From the NCBI RefSeq assembly GCF_020097835.1, contig NZ_CP083669.1:1-64000 (forward strand): a stretch of DNA of 64,000 nt. Direction: 5' to 3'. Numbering within the stretch: position 1 is the stretch's first letter; each line of letters starts with the position of its first letter. Both the position numbers and the translations under genes were made by a program. Source of the DNA: Haloprofundus halobius (GTDB taxonomy: Archaea > Halobacteriota > Halobacteria > Halobacteriales > Haloferacaceae). This document shows, in pieces, positions 1 through 7,048 of this stretch. The notes beneath the pieces are model-generated. The model made no database searches and was not told where the DNA came from. It saw only the letters and a list, made by a program, of their open reading frames with translations.

Positions 1-24
1 CGTGGAACGACTATAATGAAGTAA

Positions 25-324
25 ACGAGCATAACGAACAAAACGAACATAACGAGCAAAACGAATGTATTGAGCGCATTCTTAGGGACGAGCTTGTTGA
101 GGATGAACTGACTGCCCCTTACTCAATGAACAGAACAACAAAAACGAACGTAACGAATAGAACGAATGAGTTGATGGCAACGAGTGCGTTTGCCTCAACG
201 AGCGAAACGAACAATTGGTTTTAACACCGTAGTATTCCTCTCACCGAGTGAAACACCCTCACCGAACCAAACGAACGAAACGACCAAAACGAACGAAGCG
301 AACACAACGAGTTAAACGAAGGAA
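25..324. repeat. Phased 9-bp ACGAR repeats, candidate partition centromere (parS)
   Basis: Units of the form ACGARNNAA repeat with an exact 9-bp period in four clusters (25–66, 144–170, 198–215, 271–324). The last cluster has six consecutive units and ends on the base before the parA start codon. AT-rich direct repeats beside a parA gene are the usual form of a plasmid centromere and parAB operator. The role is inferred. No gene is seen in 1–324. Confidence 0.7.
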
Positions 325-1143
325 ATGACCGACACCAACACCGCACGAATCACCGTGGCGAATCAGAAGGGAGGCGCGGGGAAAACAACCGACGTCATTC
401 ATACTGGCGGCGCACTCGCCGCCCGAGGCCACGACGTCCTCCTGGTCGATATCGATTATCACGGCGGGCTCACCTGCTCGCTTGGCTACAACGATCTGTA
501 CTACGATACCGACCGTACGACGCTGTTCGACGTCCTCGATTTCGACCAGATGGAGTCGGTGAACGACATCATCGTCGAGCACGAGGAATTCGACATCCTT
601 CCCGCCAGCGAGAAGCTCGCGAACAACAAGAACATCCAGACGCTGCTTGAGGCGCCGAAGAGTCGCGAGCGGTTGGAGATGACTCTCGACGAGCTCGAAA
701 AGGACTACGACTACATTATTGTCGACACGCCGCCATCCCTGAACGTCCTCACTGATAACGCCCTCGTCGCGACGGGCAACGTCGTCATCCCCGTCATTCC
801 CGAGAAGCTCAACGCCAACAGTCTCCAGATTTTCGCAAAGCAGCTGAGTTCCCTCGAACAGGCGTACGGAGACATCAATCGGCTCGCCATCGTCTGTAAT
901 CGTGTCGAGCAGAACGCCGAACACCGCGACACCATCGAGGAGATTAAGTCGGCGTACTCCCTCCCGGTGTTCGAGATCCCGAAGCGGACCGACCTCTCTC
1001 AGTCGATTGGCGAGGGTGTGTCCGTCTTCGGCTTCGGCAAGGAGAACCAGCGCGTCGAGGATGCACGCGACCTGTTCAACGAGATCGCCGACCTGTTCGA
1101 CGAGACGTTTGAGAAGACTGCGCCTGAGGAGGTGGAAGCATGA
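325..1143 (+). CDS. parA: ParA/Soj-family partition ATPase
   Basis: A 272-residue deviant-Walker ATPase of the ParA/MinD type, which moves plasmid copies apart with a centromere-binding partner. The N-terminus carries the signature KGGAGKTT (residues 15–22) including the ParA-specific first lysine. It is followed by LLVDIDYHGG (switch I/A' region; most relatives have a D-P-Q-G form here) and YIIVDTPPSLN (Walker B). The start directly follows six 9-bp repeats, so autoregulation by the partner protein is likely. It overlaps the downstream ParB-like gene by 4 bases (ATGA), so the pair is co-translated. Confidence 0.93.
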   Translation: MTDTNTARITVANQKGGAGKTTDVIHTGGALAARGHDVLLVDIDYHGGLTCSLGYNDLYYDTDRTTLFDVLDFDQMESVNDIIVEHEEFDILPASEKLANNKNIQTLLEAPKSRERLEMTLDELEKDYDYIIVDTPPSLNVLTDNALVATGNVVIPVIPEKLNANSLQIFAKQLSSLEQAYGDINRLAIVCNRVEQNAEHRDTIEEIKSAYSLPVFEIPKRTDLSQSIGEGVSVFGFGKENQRVEDARDLFNEIADLFDETFEKTAPEEVEA

Positions 1144-1547
1144 GCGACGGTTGGGGAGATGCCTCCGGTATCGAGGGCAACTACGAAGAGGAGGACGATG
1201 AGGCCGATTCCAGCGAAACGAGTGAGATGAGTGAAACGCTGGAAACCAATTCATCGACCGAAACGACCGAATCGACTTCAACGAGTGAAACGAACGAAAC
1301 GAGCAAAACGAAGACGAACATCAAGGACGAGTGGAACGGGCGAACGATCTACATTCCCGACGATGTCCTCGACGAGATGGAGGATATCTACCTCGAGTCC
1401 CAGCTAAAGCTCCGCAAGGCGGGGCAGGACGAGTTCAAGAAGAACCGCCACTTCTACCCGCTACTTGTCCAGTTCGGTGTTGAGGCACTCTCTGAGGCGG
1501 ATGCCGAGGAAATCCAAGCTCGGCTTTCGGAATTCGGTGATGAATGA
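1140..1547 (+). CDS. ParB-like centromere-binding protein with repeat-encoded linker
   Basis: A 135-residue acidic protein overlapping the parA stop by 4 bases. Position and size match the small DNA-binding partner of haloarchaeal plasmid ParA proteins. Residues 1–60 are a low-complexity Ser/Thr/Glu linker. Residues 61–135, starting near WNGRTIYIPDDVLDEMEDIY, look like a ribbon–helix–helix-like C-terminal fold. The linker DNA at 1263–1316 is itself six copies of the 9-bp ACGAR repeat found upstream of parA, in codon phase, so protein and possible binding site are encoded together. Family assignment rests on context and is moderately sure. Confidence 0.72.
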   Translation: MSDGWGDASGIEGNYEEEDDEADSSETSEMSETLETNSSTETTESTSTSETNETSKTKTNIKDEWNGRTIYIPDDVLDEMEDIYLESQLKLRKAGQDEFKKNRHFYPLLVQFGVEALSEADAEEIQARLSEFGDE

Positions 1548-1866
1548 CCTCGCGCAGAGCGGGGTCCGGGATTTTGTATAGCGATATACAATATATAATT
1601 TCCTGTAGTACGGAATTCCGGGGGTAAGAGACTCCAGATGCCGGTATTCTCCTGATGGGGCGAATACAGCAAGTGGTCCTGATTATGCCCGTAATCATGA
1701 CCACTTTCAAGTACCCCGCCGCTGTCTACGAAGCACGAATGCTGCAACCGCCTCACAACGGCGCTTCCCCCGGGGTAGAGCCGCCAAGACCGGGCTCCGA
1801 GTTTGCTCTGGATACCCTCAGCTGAGATCGGGGCGATGGCGAAGAAGATGCTTCGATATAGAACTA
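1548..1866. promoter_or_regulatory. Intergenic region with a 34-bp interrupted palindrome
   Basis: No gene is seen in these 319 bases. The region holds a short palindrome (TGTATA–GCGA–TATACA, 1575–1590). It also holds a longer one at 1672–1705, whose outer arms AGTGGTC and GACCACT and inner arms GATTA and TAATC pair around TGCCCG. Both look like protein-binding sites or a cruciform. Which gene they serve is unknown; the next gene starts at 1909. Confidence 0.45.
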
Positions 1867-1908
1867 ATGACCTCAACCTATATTAAGACAAAGCCCGAAC
1901 GATGTTGT

Positions 1909-2448
1909 ATGACCGAAGACGAATTGAACTCCGAGGGCCTGATGGAACGCCAGACCACGGGTGAAGACCGCGTACGGATGGTTGCTCGGCAGTTGTCGGA
2001 GCCGCGGACGGTCAACTGGATCGCTTCCGAAGCGGGCTGGTCACACGAACCAACTAAGCGCGTCCTTGAGCGACTCGTCGACGACGGCATCCTCCACCGT
2101 GACAAAAGCGGTACTCACACGACGTATTACCCTGATTACCGCCGTCAAGCGATGCAGGAGGCGATGCGTCTCCGAGATAGCGGACACACTGTCGAGGAGC
2201 TTACGGACCGGCTCGCCAATATGAAGACGCAGATTCGCGACTGGGAGGACGAATTCGGCGTTGAATCACCGAATCAGCTTCGTGGGACGCTCGCTGACGA
2301 GTCCCTTGACGCTGAGGAGGAAGACCGTCGCCGTAAGATTGCCCGCGAGTGGGAGCACCTTCAACGGCGTATCCAGATCGTTGGCTTCGCCATCCGCGAG
2401 TGGGACTTCCTCGCTCCGACGACAGAGCCTGCTGAGGCCAGCAGCTAA
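1909..2448 (+). CDS. Winged-helix DNA-binding protein (DUF7342-like)
   Basis: A 179-residue haloarchaeal winged-helix protein. Residues 15–75 form the HTH (RMVARQLSEPRTVNWIASEA, then a recognition-helix and wing segment ending at THTTYYP). A helical tail follows, containing LTDRLANMKTQIRDWEDEFG. The ATG at 1909 is preferred over the one at 1867 because a TATA-like TATATTAAG lies about 25 bases before it, fitting a leaderless transcript. The gene is followed after 3 bases by the next CDS, so it probably shares an operon with the hypothetical gene and the recombinase. It resembles the winged-helix protein at 27007 in layout. Confidence 0.7.
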   Translation: MTEDELNSEGLMERQTTGEDRVRMVARQLSEPRTVNWIASEAGWSHEPTKRVLERLVDDGILHRDKSGTHTTYYPDYRRQAMQEAMRLRDSGHTVEELTDRLANMKTQIRDWEDEFGVESPNQLRGTLADESLDAEEEDRRRKIAREWEHLQRRIQIVGFAIREWDFLAPTTEPAEASS

Positions 2449-2451
2449 CGG

Positions 2452-2910
2452 ATGTCTGTCCCGCATCCAGGTGGTGATCCGAACGCGAACCTCTACGCCC
2501 AATTGAAGCGAGACGTCCTTGACCGCGTGCCACAGATCACGGCCGTCGAGTACGTTCCGGACGATATCGAGGCCAAGCAGCTGCGGGCGATTTTCGATCC
2601 GGCCCGTCTGGATCCCCCGACAGGCCCTGATTCGCCGGAACTGACCGTCAAGTGGTATCGGCAGGACTCTCACGATTGGTTCCGTATCAACTACACCGAC
2701 CCGAACACGGGCTTTCACGCCGGCTGGCACCAGGATGAGGACCATCCCGATCTCGGACGGGCGCATTTCCAGTACTCAGTCGCCGAGACGGAGGACCGTT
2801 GGGGGATTACATTCGAACACGAGACCCCTTCCCTGGTTCTCTGGGAAATCGTCGAAGAGCTCCTCGACGACGTCCGTCCGACCTACCAGTACGCGAACGA
2901 GGAACCATGA
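2452..2910 (+). CDS. Conserved hypothetical protein, 152 residues
   Basis: I do not recognise a named family. The protein is soluble, acidic and aromatic-rich in its middle (KWYRQDSHDWFRINYTDPNT), suggesting a small beta-rich domain. It sits 3 bases after the winged-helix gene and overlaps the recombinase start by 4 bases (ATGA). This places it in a three-gene unit with a DNA-binding protein and a site-specific recombinase. No signal peptide, membrane segment or metal motif is visible. Codon use matches its neighbours. Confidence 0.6.
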   Translation: MSVPHPGGDPNANLYAQLKRDVLDRVPQITAVEYVPDDIEAKQLRAIFDPARLDPPTGPDSPELTVKWYRQDSHDWFRINYTDPNTGFHAGWHQDEDHPDLGRAHFQYSVAETEDRWGITFEHETPSLVLWEIVEELLDDVRPTYQYANEEP

Positions 2911-4133
2911 CACCCCGAGAACGCGCCGATCAGTCACTCACGAATTCCTTCGAGCGCTACCTCCAGGACAAAGGGAAAGGCCGCGGTGGGGACGGTGGGA
3001 ACTACCGACGCAACGCTGCGCGCGAGCTCGAGCGGTTCGCCGAGTGGGCCGCCGGCGACCGCGGCGACGACGACTGGACCGGGATCGTCCCCGACGACGT
3101 CGACCGGGAGCCGACCTTCGACGATCTCGATGAACGAGTGTTCCGGGAGTACGCCCGGCATCTTGGTGGAGATCGAGGACTCAAGCAGAATACGGTACAA
3201 ACCTATTACCGCTATATCTCTGCGTGGTGCGGGTGGTGCGTCAACGAGGGATATCTCGAGGCGCATTACGCGCAGCGGGCGAGTGCGATGGCGCCGCTGC
3301 CGGAGGACGACGGCCGCAAGCCCGGTGACCAGCAGGCCTGGACGTCGGAACAACGCCACGCCCTCACCCGCCACGTCGACGAACAGGCCCGCGACGCCGT
3401 CGAGGCGTACACGACACTCCCGGAGGATACTGACCCCCTCGACAAGCAGCGAGCACGCTACGCGGCGCTGAAGGCGGCTCGTGACCGCGCTCTCGTGTTC
3501 GTCCTCGCGTACACGGCCGTCCGCGTCGGTGAACTCCTCCGGGACCCGAACGACCCGCGCCGGCGCGGCGTCCGCTGGGAGGACCTCTCCCTCGACGACG
3601 GGAGTATGGACGTCTACCGGAAGAAACAGCAGTGGGACGCCGCGAGTCTCCCCGACCCGGTGATCTCGCCGCTGCGGAGCTACCGCAAGCTGATGGACCC
3701 GCCGACGGACCGCTGGCCGGTGTTTTCGACGTTCGACCAACGGACACTTGCAGGCCTCGTCCAGGATGAGCTAGCCGAACGAGGGGAACGCTCAGAGGCA
3801 ATTACTGAGCGCCGTGAAGAATACGCTCGCGACCTACTGCTGGCGCTCGATGAGGATATTCGACCGCCGTCGATTACGACGGACGGCGCACGGTCGATTC
3901 TCCAACGGCTCTCGGATGACGCAGAGATCGACATCGACCATCCGAAACACGACTATCTCGCCCCTCACGGTGGTCGACGTGGGATGGGTGAGGTGCTTGT
4001 CCGCGCGTTTGGATACACGGTGGCGGCCCGATATCTCGATAACTCCGAAGAGATGGTCCGGGAACGGTACTCACACATCGAGGCGGGGGAGCTCGGTGAC
4101 GTGGCTACCGAAGCACTAGAACAGATCGATTGA
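2907..4133 (+). CDS. Tyrosine recombinase / integrase (XerC/D-like)
   Basis: A 408-residue tyrosine recombinase. The N-terminal SAM-like core-binding domain spans roughly residues 10–115. The catalytic domain carries the first arginine in TAVRVGELLRD, the HxxR pair in PHGGRRGM and the nucleophile tyrosine near the C-terminus in VRERYSHIEAGE. ATG 2907 overlaps the preceding stop and starts the expected fold. Such enzymes integrate elements, resolve plasmid dimers or invert DNA. No attachment site is obvious nearby. Being beside partition genes, dimer resolution is as likely as integration. Confidence 0.9.
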   Translation: MTPRERADQSLTNSFERYLQDKGKGRGGDGGNYRRNAARELERFAEWAAGDRGDDDWTGIVPDDVDREPTFDDLDERVFREYARHLGGDRGLKQNTVQTYYRYISAWCGWCVNEGYLEAHYAQRASAMAPLPEDDGRKPGDQQAWTSEQRHALTRHVDEQARDAVEAYTTLPEDTDPLDKQRARYAALKAARDRALVFVLAYTAVRVGELLRDPNDPRRRGVRWEDLSLDDGSMDVYRKKQQWDAASLPDPVISPLRSYRKLMDPPTDRWPVFSTFDQRTLAGLVQDELAERGERSEAITERREEYARDLLLALDEDIRPPSITTDGARSILQRLSDDAEIDIDHPKHDYLAPHGGRRGMGEVLVRAFGYTVAARYLDNSEEMVRERYSHIEAGELGDVATEALEQID

Positions 4134-4176
4134 CGCAAGCGTTTATACGGGAGCAGAACCTAGATTCGGTTGATCA

Positions 4177-4281
4177 ATGAGTCTTGACCAAGCGGTTGAC
4201 GAAGCGCTCGCGACATACAATATGTCGCGGAGCGAAGAGGCCGAGGAAGCGGGCCGAACAGTCGCTACGCTCCAAGACTGA
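4177..4281 (+). CDS. Microprotein, 34 residues
   Basis: ATG 4177 opens a 34-codon frame beginning MSLDQAVDEALATYNMSRSE and ending TVATLQD. A TTTATA box at 4142–4147 lies about 30 bases upstream, fitting a leaderless transcript. The peptide is acidic and predicted helical. It ends 9 bases from the convergent stop of the Fic-like gene, so it could be an antitoxin-like partner or an unrelated small protein. No family is recognised. Confidence 0.5.
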   Translation: MSLDQAVDEALATYNMSRSEEAEEAGRTVATLQD

Positions 4282-4290
4282 AAAGGCCAC

Positions 4291-5166
4291 TTAGTCAAGA
4301 TCCCGGATCTTTTCCGCGAATTCTGCTTTCGAGAGTCCTGGCGTCTCTTTTAGCTCCGGATAGCTGGCACGTTCGACAGCCTCCTCAACGAACGTTACCC
4401 AGAGATCTTCGTGCTTCTCCGCGTAGACGATTTTCGCCTCACTCGGGTACATATCCAGCTCGTATTCAGTCAGGTCGATTTCGACTGCGTGTTTTCGCTC
4501 AAGTGTTCTCGCGCCGAAGCTATACAGGTGCTTAAAGAGGACGTTCTTCCGTCGAACGGTCAACAGCCGCTTCGATTCGTTGATGTACTCGTTCACCCAT
4601 TCTCGCCAGTCGTAGGAATTTGAGTCGGTTTCTACTGAGGTTTCCGGCATGGCGAAGTCCGGATTCAGGCGCCGGAGGTAGAACTGAATCAGCGCAACAG
4701 CGGTTCGATGGTTGGCATTCGGAAGCGCGTGTTTGAGGATCAGGTTCGAGGCGAGTTGATCAGCTACGTCTGTCGCTGATCCTTCCCACGACGTCCGACC
4801 GAGAACATCCGGCAGCGCATCGATGTCGATATTCTTGTACGCCTCGACAGGCACTCCCTCCTCTTCTTCGTTCTGAGCGAGAAGTGCGCGATAAATCTCG
4901 AGGAGACGAACGACGATGGTGCTGTTGTCGGCACTCATCTCTGAGAGCGACTCTTTCAGGTTAAAGTCAATCTCCTTCACGGGTCCACCGCCGATGCGGG
5001 ACGTGTAGATGACGTAGAATGGTTCGTCGAGGTCGTATTCTAGGAGCTTTATCGCGACATCATCGTCGTAGCTGACGATCTGCGAGACGATTTCGTCGGG
5101 ATCTGGATGGACGAAGTCAAGAGAGAACTGCTTGTCGCCGGGGTGGTGGTAGTAGACGTGGCCCAT
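4291..5166 (-). CDS. Fic/Doc-superfamily protein with a divergent core motif
   Basis: A 291-residue protein whose middle carries HALPNANHRTA (about residues 147–157) followed by a long helix. This aligns with the Fic/Doc core HPFxxGNGR(T/A): the histidine, an asparagine and the arginine remain, but the glycines do not. Fic enzymes transfer AMP or phosphate to target proteins and often act as toxins. The flanking domains (beta-rich N-terminus, charged helical C-terminus) are not recognised. It is transcribed alone, convergent with the 34-residue ORF. Whether it is active is uncertain given the altered loop. Confidence 0.6.
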   Translation of the reverse strand: MGHVYYHHPGDKQFSLDFVHPDPDEIVSQIVSYDDDVAIKLLEYDLDEPFYVIYTSRIGGGPVKEIDFNLKESLSEMSADNSTIVVRLLEIYRALLAQNEEEEGVPVEAYKNIDIDALPDVLGRTSWEGSATDVADQLASNLILKHALPNANHRTAVALIQFYLRRLNPDFAMPETSVETDSNSYDWREWVNEYINESKRLLTVRRKNVLFKHLYSFGARTLERKHAVEIDLTEYELDMYPSEAKIVYAEKHEDLWVTFVEEAVERASYPELKETPGLSKAEFAEKIRDLD

Positions 5167-5348
5167 CTGCGTGCGTATTACTACTCATCTGTACTTATTA
5201 ATCAAGCTCACGAGCGAGACTCTCATCAAAGATTTGGTGAACTACCATTAAACTCCACTGGAGGTGCCGAAGCGAACAGCCTGAACAGCAGGCGATGCCC
5301 GTGAATTCACTGGCCAGATTTATACCATATAATGACTGATGTAGATCT

Positions 5349-5627
5349 ATGGCAGTTAGAGTCACCTGCGTTACGAAAGACGACTCTCACTTAGATGGCT
5401 GTGAATGTATTACTACCATTGGGTGGAAGAACCCTTCATCCGGTAAAACAGGCTCTTCGTCTCCCCAGCAAATGTATGACTTCATTGAGAATGATGGTGG
5501 CCGAGCATATGTAGAGTATGATGGTGATACAGCTGATCTAGTAGCTGTTGATGGTGAAACCAAGAAACACGTACGGACTGAACCCGGAACACCTGACAAA
5601 AACCTACTTGATCAACCGTCCTGCTGA
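5349..5627 (+). CDS. DUF3892 domain protein
   Basis: A 92-residue protein with the pattern of DUF3892: a VTCV start, a GCECITTIGW segment, a central helix (PQQMYDFIENDG) and the conserved ending NLLDQPSC. The domain is widespread in bacteria and archaea, and its function is not known to me. A TATA-like TATACCATATAATG lies about 25–30 bases before the ATG. The gene stands alone, and its codon use is more AT-rich than its neighbours, which suggests separate acquisition. Confidence 0.75.
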   Translation: MAVRVTCVTKDDSHLDGCECITTIGWKNPSSGKTGSSSPQQMYDFIENDGGRAYVEYDGDTADLVAVDGETKKHVRTEPGTPDKNLLDQPSC

Positions 5628-5772
5628 GTGATCAGAAAGATTGGTTCCGCTAGCTTTTCTAGATCCAATGAATACTACCATATCACTAAGAACCTCTGAG
5701 CTGTAATGTGACGATATCCCGCGTGAGAAACTTCGAACCTTTATATGGCGGACAAGAGAACTCCGGGATGGA

Positions 5773-5940
5773 ATGTCTGACCTAATCGTCAAAGCAGCCG
5801 TGAAGGAAGCACTGTCGGATCACAACGTCTCGGCCGATTTCTACGACGCCCTCAACGAGGAGGTCGCCGAACTCCTCGACGACGCCGCCGAGCGTGCCGA
5901 ATCGAACGACAGGAAGACGGTCCAGCCCCGCGACCTGTAG
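5773..5940 (+). CDS. Histone-fold miniprotein (DUF1931-like)
   Basis: A 55-residue protein beginning MSDLIVKAAVKEALSDHNVS and ending NDRKTVQPRDL. The helix–loop–helix pattern and the RKTVQPRDL end resemble the C-terminal half of the archaeal histone fold. Short DUF1931-type proteins of this size are common in haloarchaea. TTATATGG at 5741–5748 lies about 27 bases before the ATG, so the transcript is probably leaderless. It may act as a small chromatin or dimerising protein. A degraded xseB-like frame follows directly. Confidence 0.72.
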   Translation: MSDLIVKAAVKEALSDHNVSADFYDALNEEVAELLDDAAERAESNDRKTVQPRDL

Positions 5941-5956
5941 CTCCGGATTTCGCGAG

Positions 5957-6132
5957 GTCGACACAGAGATCTCGGACGACGTCGAGCGAATCAAGACGCT
6001 GATCGAGCAGCTGGAAACCGGTGAGGTTTCGATGTCGGATGGAGAGGAGATTTTCAAGAGGGACAAGACCGACTTGCGAAGCTCCGCGAACTCGTCGTCG
6101 ATAGAGATGGTGAGATCATAGAGTTAGAATGA
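5957..6132 (+). pseudogene. Frameshifted exonuclease VII small-subunit (xseB-like) remnant
   Basis: Two frames together spell an XseB-like peptide. The first reads EISDDVERIKTLIEQLETGE and on through EEIF; the second continues as EGQDRLAKLRELVVDRDGEI and ends IELE before TGA 6130–6132. Adding one base in the AAGAGGG stretch around 6057–6061 would join them, so a 1-bp deletion is the simplest explanation. No start codon is visible in the first frame, and no large subunit (xseA) is nearby. Best read as a decayed gene. Confidence 0.6.
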
Positions 6133-6151
6133 CGAGTTCGCTCACGAAGAC

Positions 6152-6193
6152 TTAACCAACGAAACCCAATATCTCACCTGTACTGTTGGTTAA
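6152..6193. repeat. TTAACCAAC / GTTGGTTAA inverted repeat, copy 1
   Basis: Perfect 9-bp arms at 6152–6160 and 6185–6193 separated by 24 bases, 19 bases after the xseB-like remnant and 108 bases before the leader ORF of the secretion operon. Four more copies with the same arms and a 23–24-base spacer occur at 26860, 44061, 55875 and 58679. Confidence 0.8.
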
Positions 6194-6270
6194 GATGGAT
6201 TCGGTGCCGTCTCCGGGCCAAATTCCCCCGATCTATTCACAGATTAGTAACATTCTCCATATCCAGAAAA

Positions 6271-6345
6271 TATTTATTCTCACCCGAATTTTCCGTCAAT
6301 ATGTACCACGACTCCGTTGGTGCATACCCATACTCGCACGTATGA
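6271..6345 (+). promoter_or_regulatory. Operon promoter with 14-codon leader ORF coupled to the next start
   Basis: TATTTATT (6271–6278) lies about 26 bases before ATG 6301, which fits a leaderless transcript starting there. This ATG opens the frame MYHDSVGAYPYSHV, whose stop TGA (6343–6345) overlaps the ATG (6342) of the next gene. The arrangement suggests that translation of the first secretion-operon protein depends on a ribosome finishing the leader. Alternatively the leader has no role. Confidence 0.5.
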
Positions 6346-6590
6346 TAACTCGGTCAGTCACCATCGAAGACATCGATGACCTGTACCTGATGTGGAACGA
6401 CCACATCAACGCTTCCGCCCTCTATCGCCGCGCCCTTCGCAAGGAAATGGAAGTCCGCGACGTCGACCCCGACGACCTTCGTGACCTCTTCGAACGGGCT
6501 CGCGAGCAGGGCTACACGAAAGAAGAAATCGTCGACGAGACCAATCGGTACGCCGATCTGAAGGCACTCGTCGAAGACGCAGAGGAATAA
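6342..6590 (+). CDS. Small ribbon–helix–helix-like protein at the head of the secretion operon
   Basis: An 82-residue acidic protein. A short N-terminal strand (ITRSVTIEDIDD) is followed by helices (WNDHINASALYRRALRKEME), which resembles an RHH DNA-binding protein and could be the operon's regulator. ATG 6342 is chosen because it overlaps the leader stop and because upstream codons in this frame run through the promoter. The next gene starts 6 bases after its stop. The RHH assignment is an inference from pattern. Confidence 0.6.
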   Translation: MITRSVTIEDIDDLYLMWNDHINASALYRRALRKEMEVRDVDPDDLRDLFERAREQGYTKEEIVDETNRYADLKALVEDAEE

Positions 6591-6596
6591 CTCGCA

Positions 6597-7019
6597 ATGT
6601 CACAGGACAGTACACCCTCCGAGACGTCTGAGAATCGCACTGACAGTCAGTCCACGGCAGTGAGCAAAGTCTCCAGACAAGCCGTCCTTACAGTTGCGCT
6701 GTTGAGTCTGTTCGCTGTCCAGCCCGTCGCAGCGCAGACCAGCGCTGTCTGCAGCGCGGACAACCTGCCGAGCATGATTGAAGGCTTCTTCCAGCTGACC
6801 ACCGGACTCGGCATCGTCGGCCTTGCCGTGGTCTGGCAGGCCGACTCCCTCATCGAGATGTTCACCCTGAACCCTGAGCAAAAGAAGGGCCTCAAGCGCC
6901 ACAAGCGCTCGGCGATGAAGTCCGCCGTCGTCCTCGTTGTTCTCGGCCCGCTGTACACCGTTGCGGGGTCGATGATGGGGCTACCGCTGGCACAGTGCGT
7001 CGACCTCGTCCCCTGGTAA
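6597..7019 (+). CDS. Small exported membrane protein, candidate VirB2-like pilin
   Basis: A 140-residue protein with a signal-peptide-like stretch (residues 29–47, VLTVALLSLFAVQPVAAQ). Two further hydrophobic helices follow (about residues 63–80 and 106–127), with a basic loop KKGLKRHKRSAMK between them. Size, processed N-terminus and two helices match VirB2/TrbC pilins of type IV secretion systems, and the gene precedes the other secretion genes. Two cysteines (in VCSADN and QCVDL) could form a disulphide. The function is inferred from topology and context. Confidence 0.6.
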   Translation: MSQDSTPSETSENRTDSQSTAVSKVSRQAVLTVALLSLFAVQPVAAQTSAVCSADNLPSMIEGFFQLTTGLGIVGLAVVWQADSLIEMFTLNPEQKKGLKRHKRSAMKSAVVLVVLGPLYTVAGSMMGLPLAQCVDLVPW

Positions 7020-7048
7020 GTCACTCTACCATCCCCGTCGCGAGCCCC

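Noticed and set aside
25-324. Possible CRISPR array
   Set aside because: The repeat unit is only 9 bp with no unique spacers, and no cas genes are present; a centromere fits better.
259-1281. Long minus-strand frame opposite parA
   Set aside because: Val/Arg-rich shadow of the ParA reading frame with no independent start signals.
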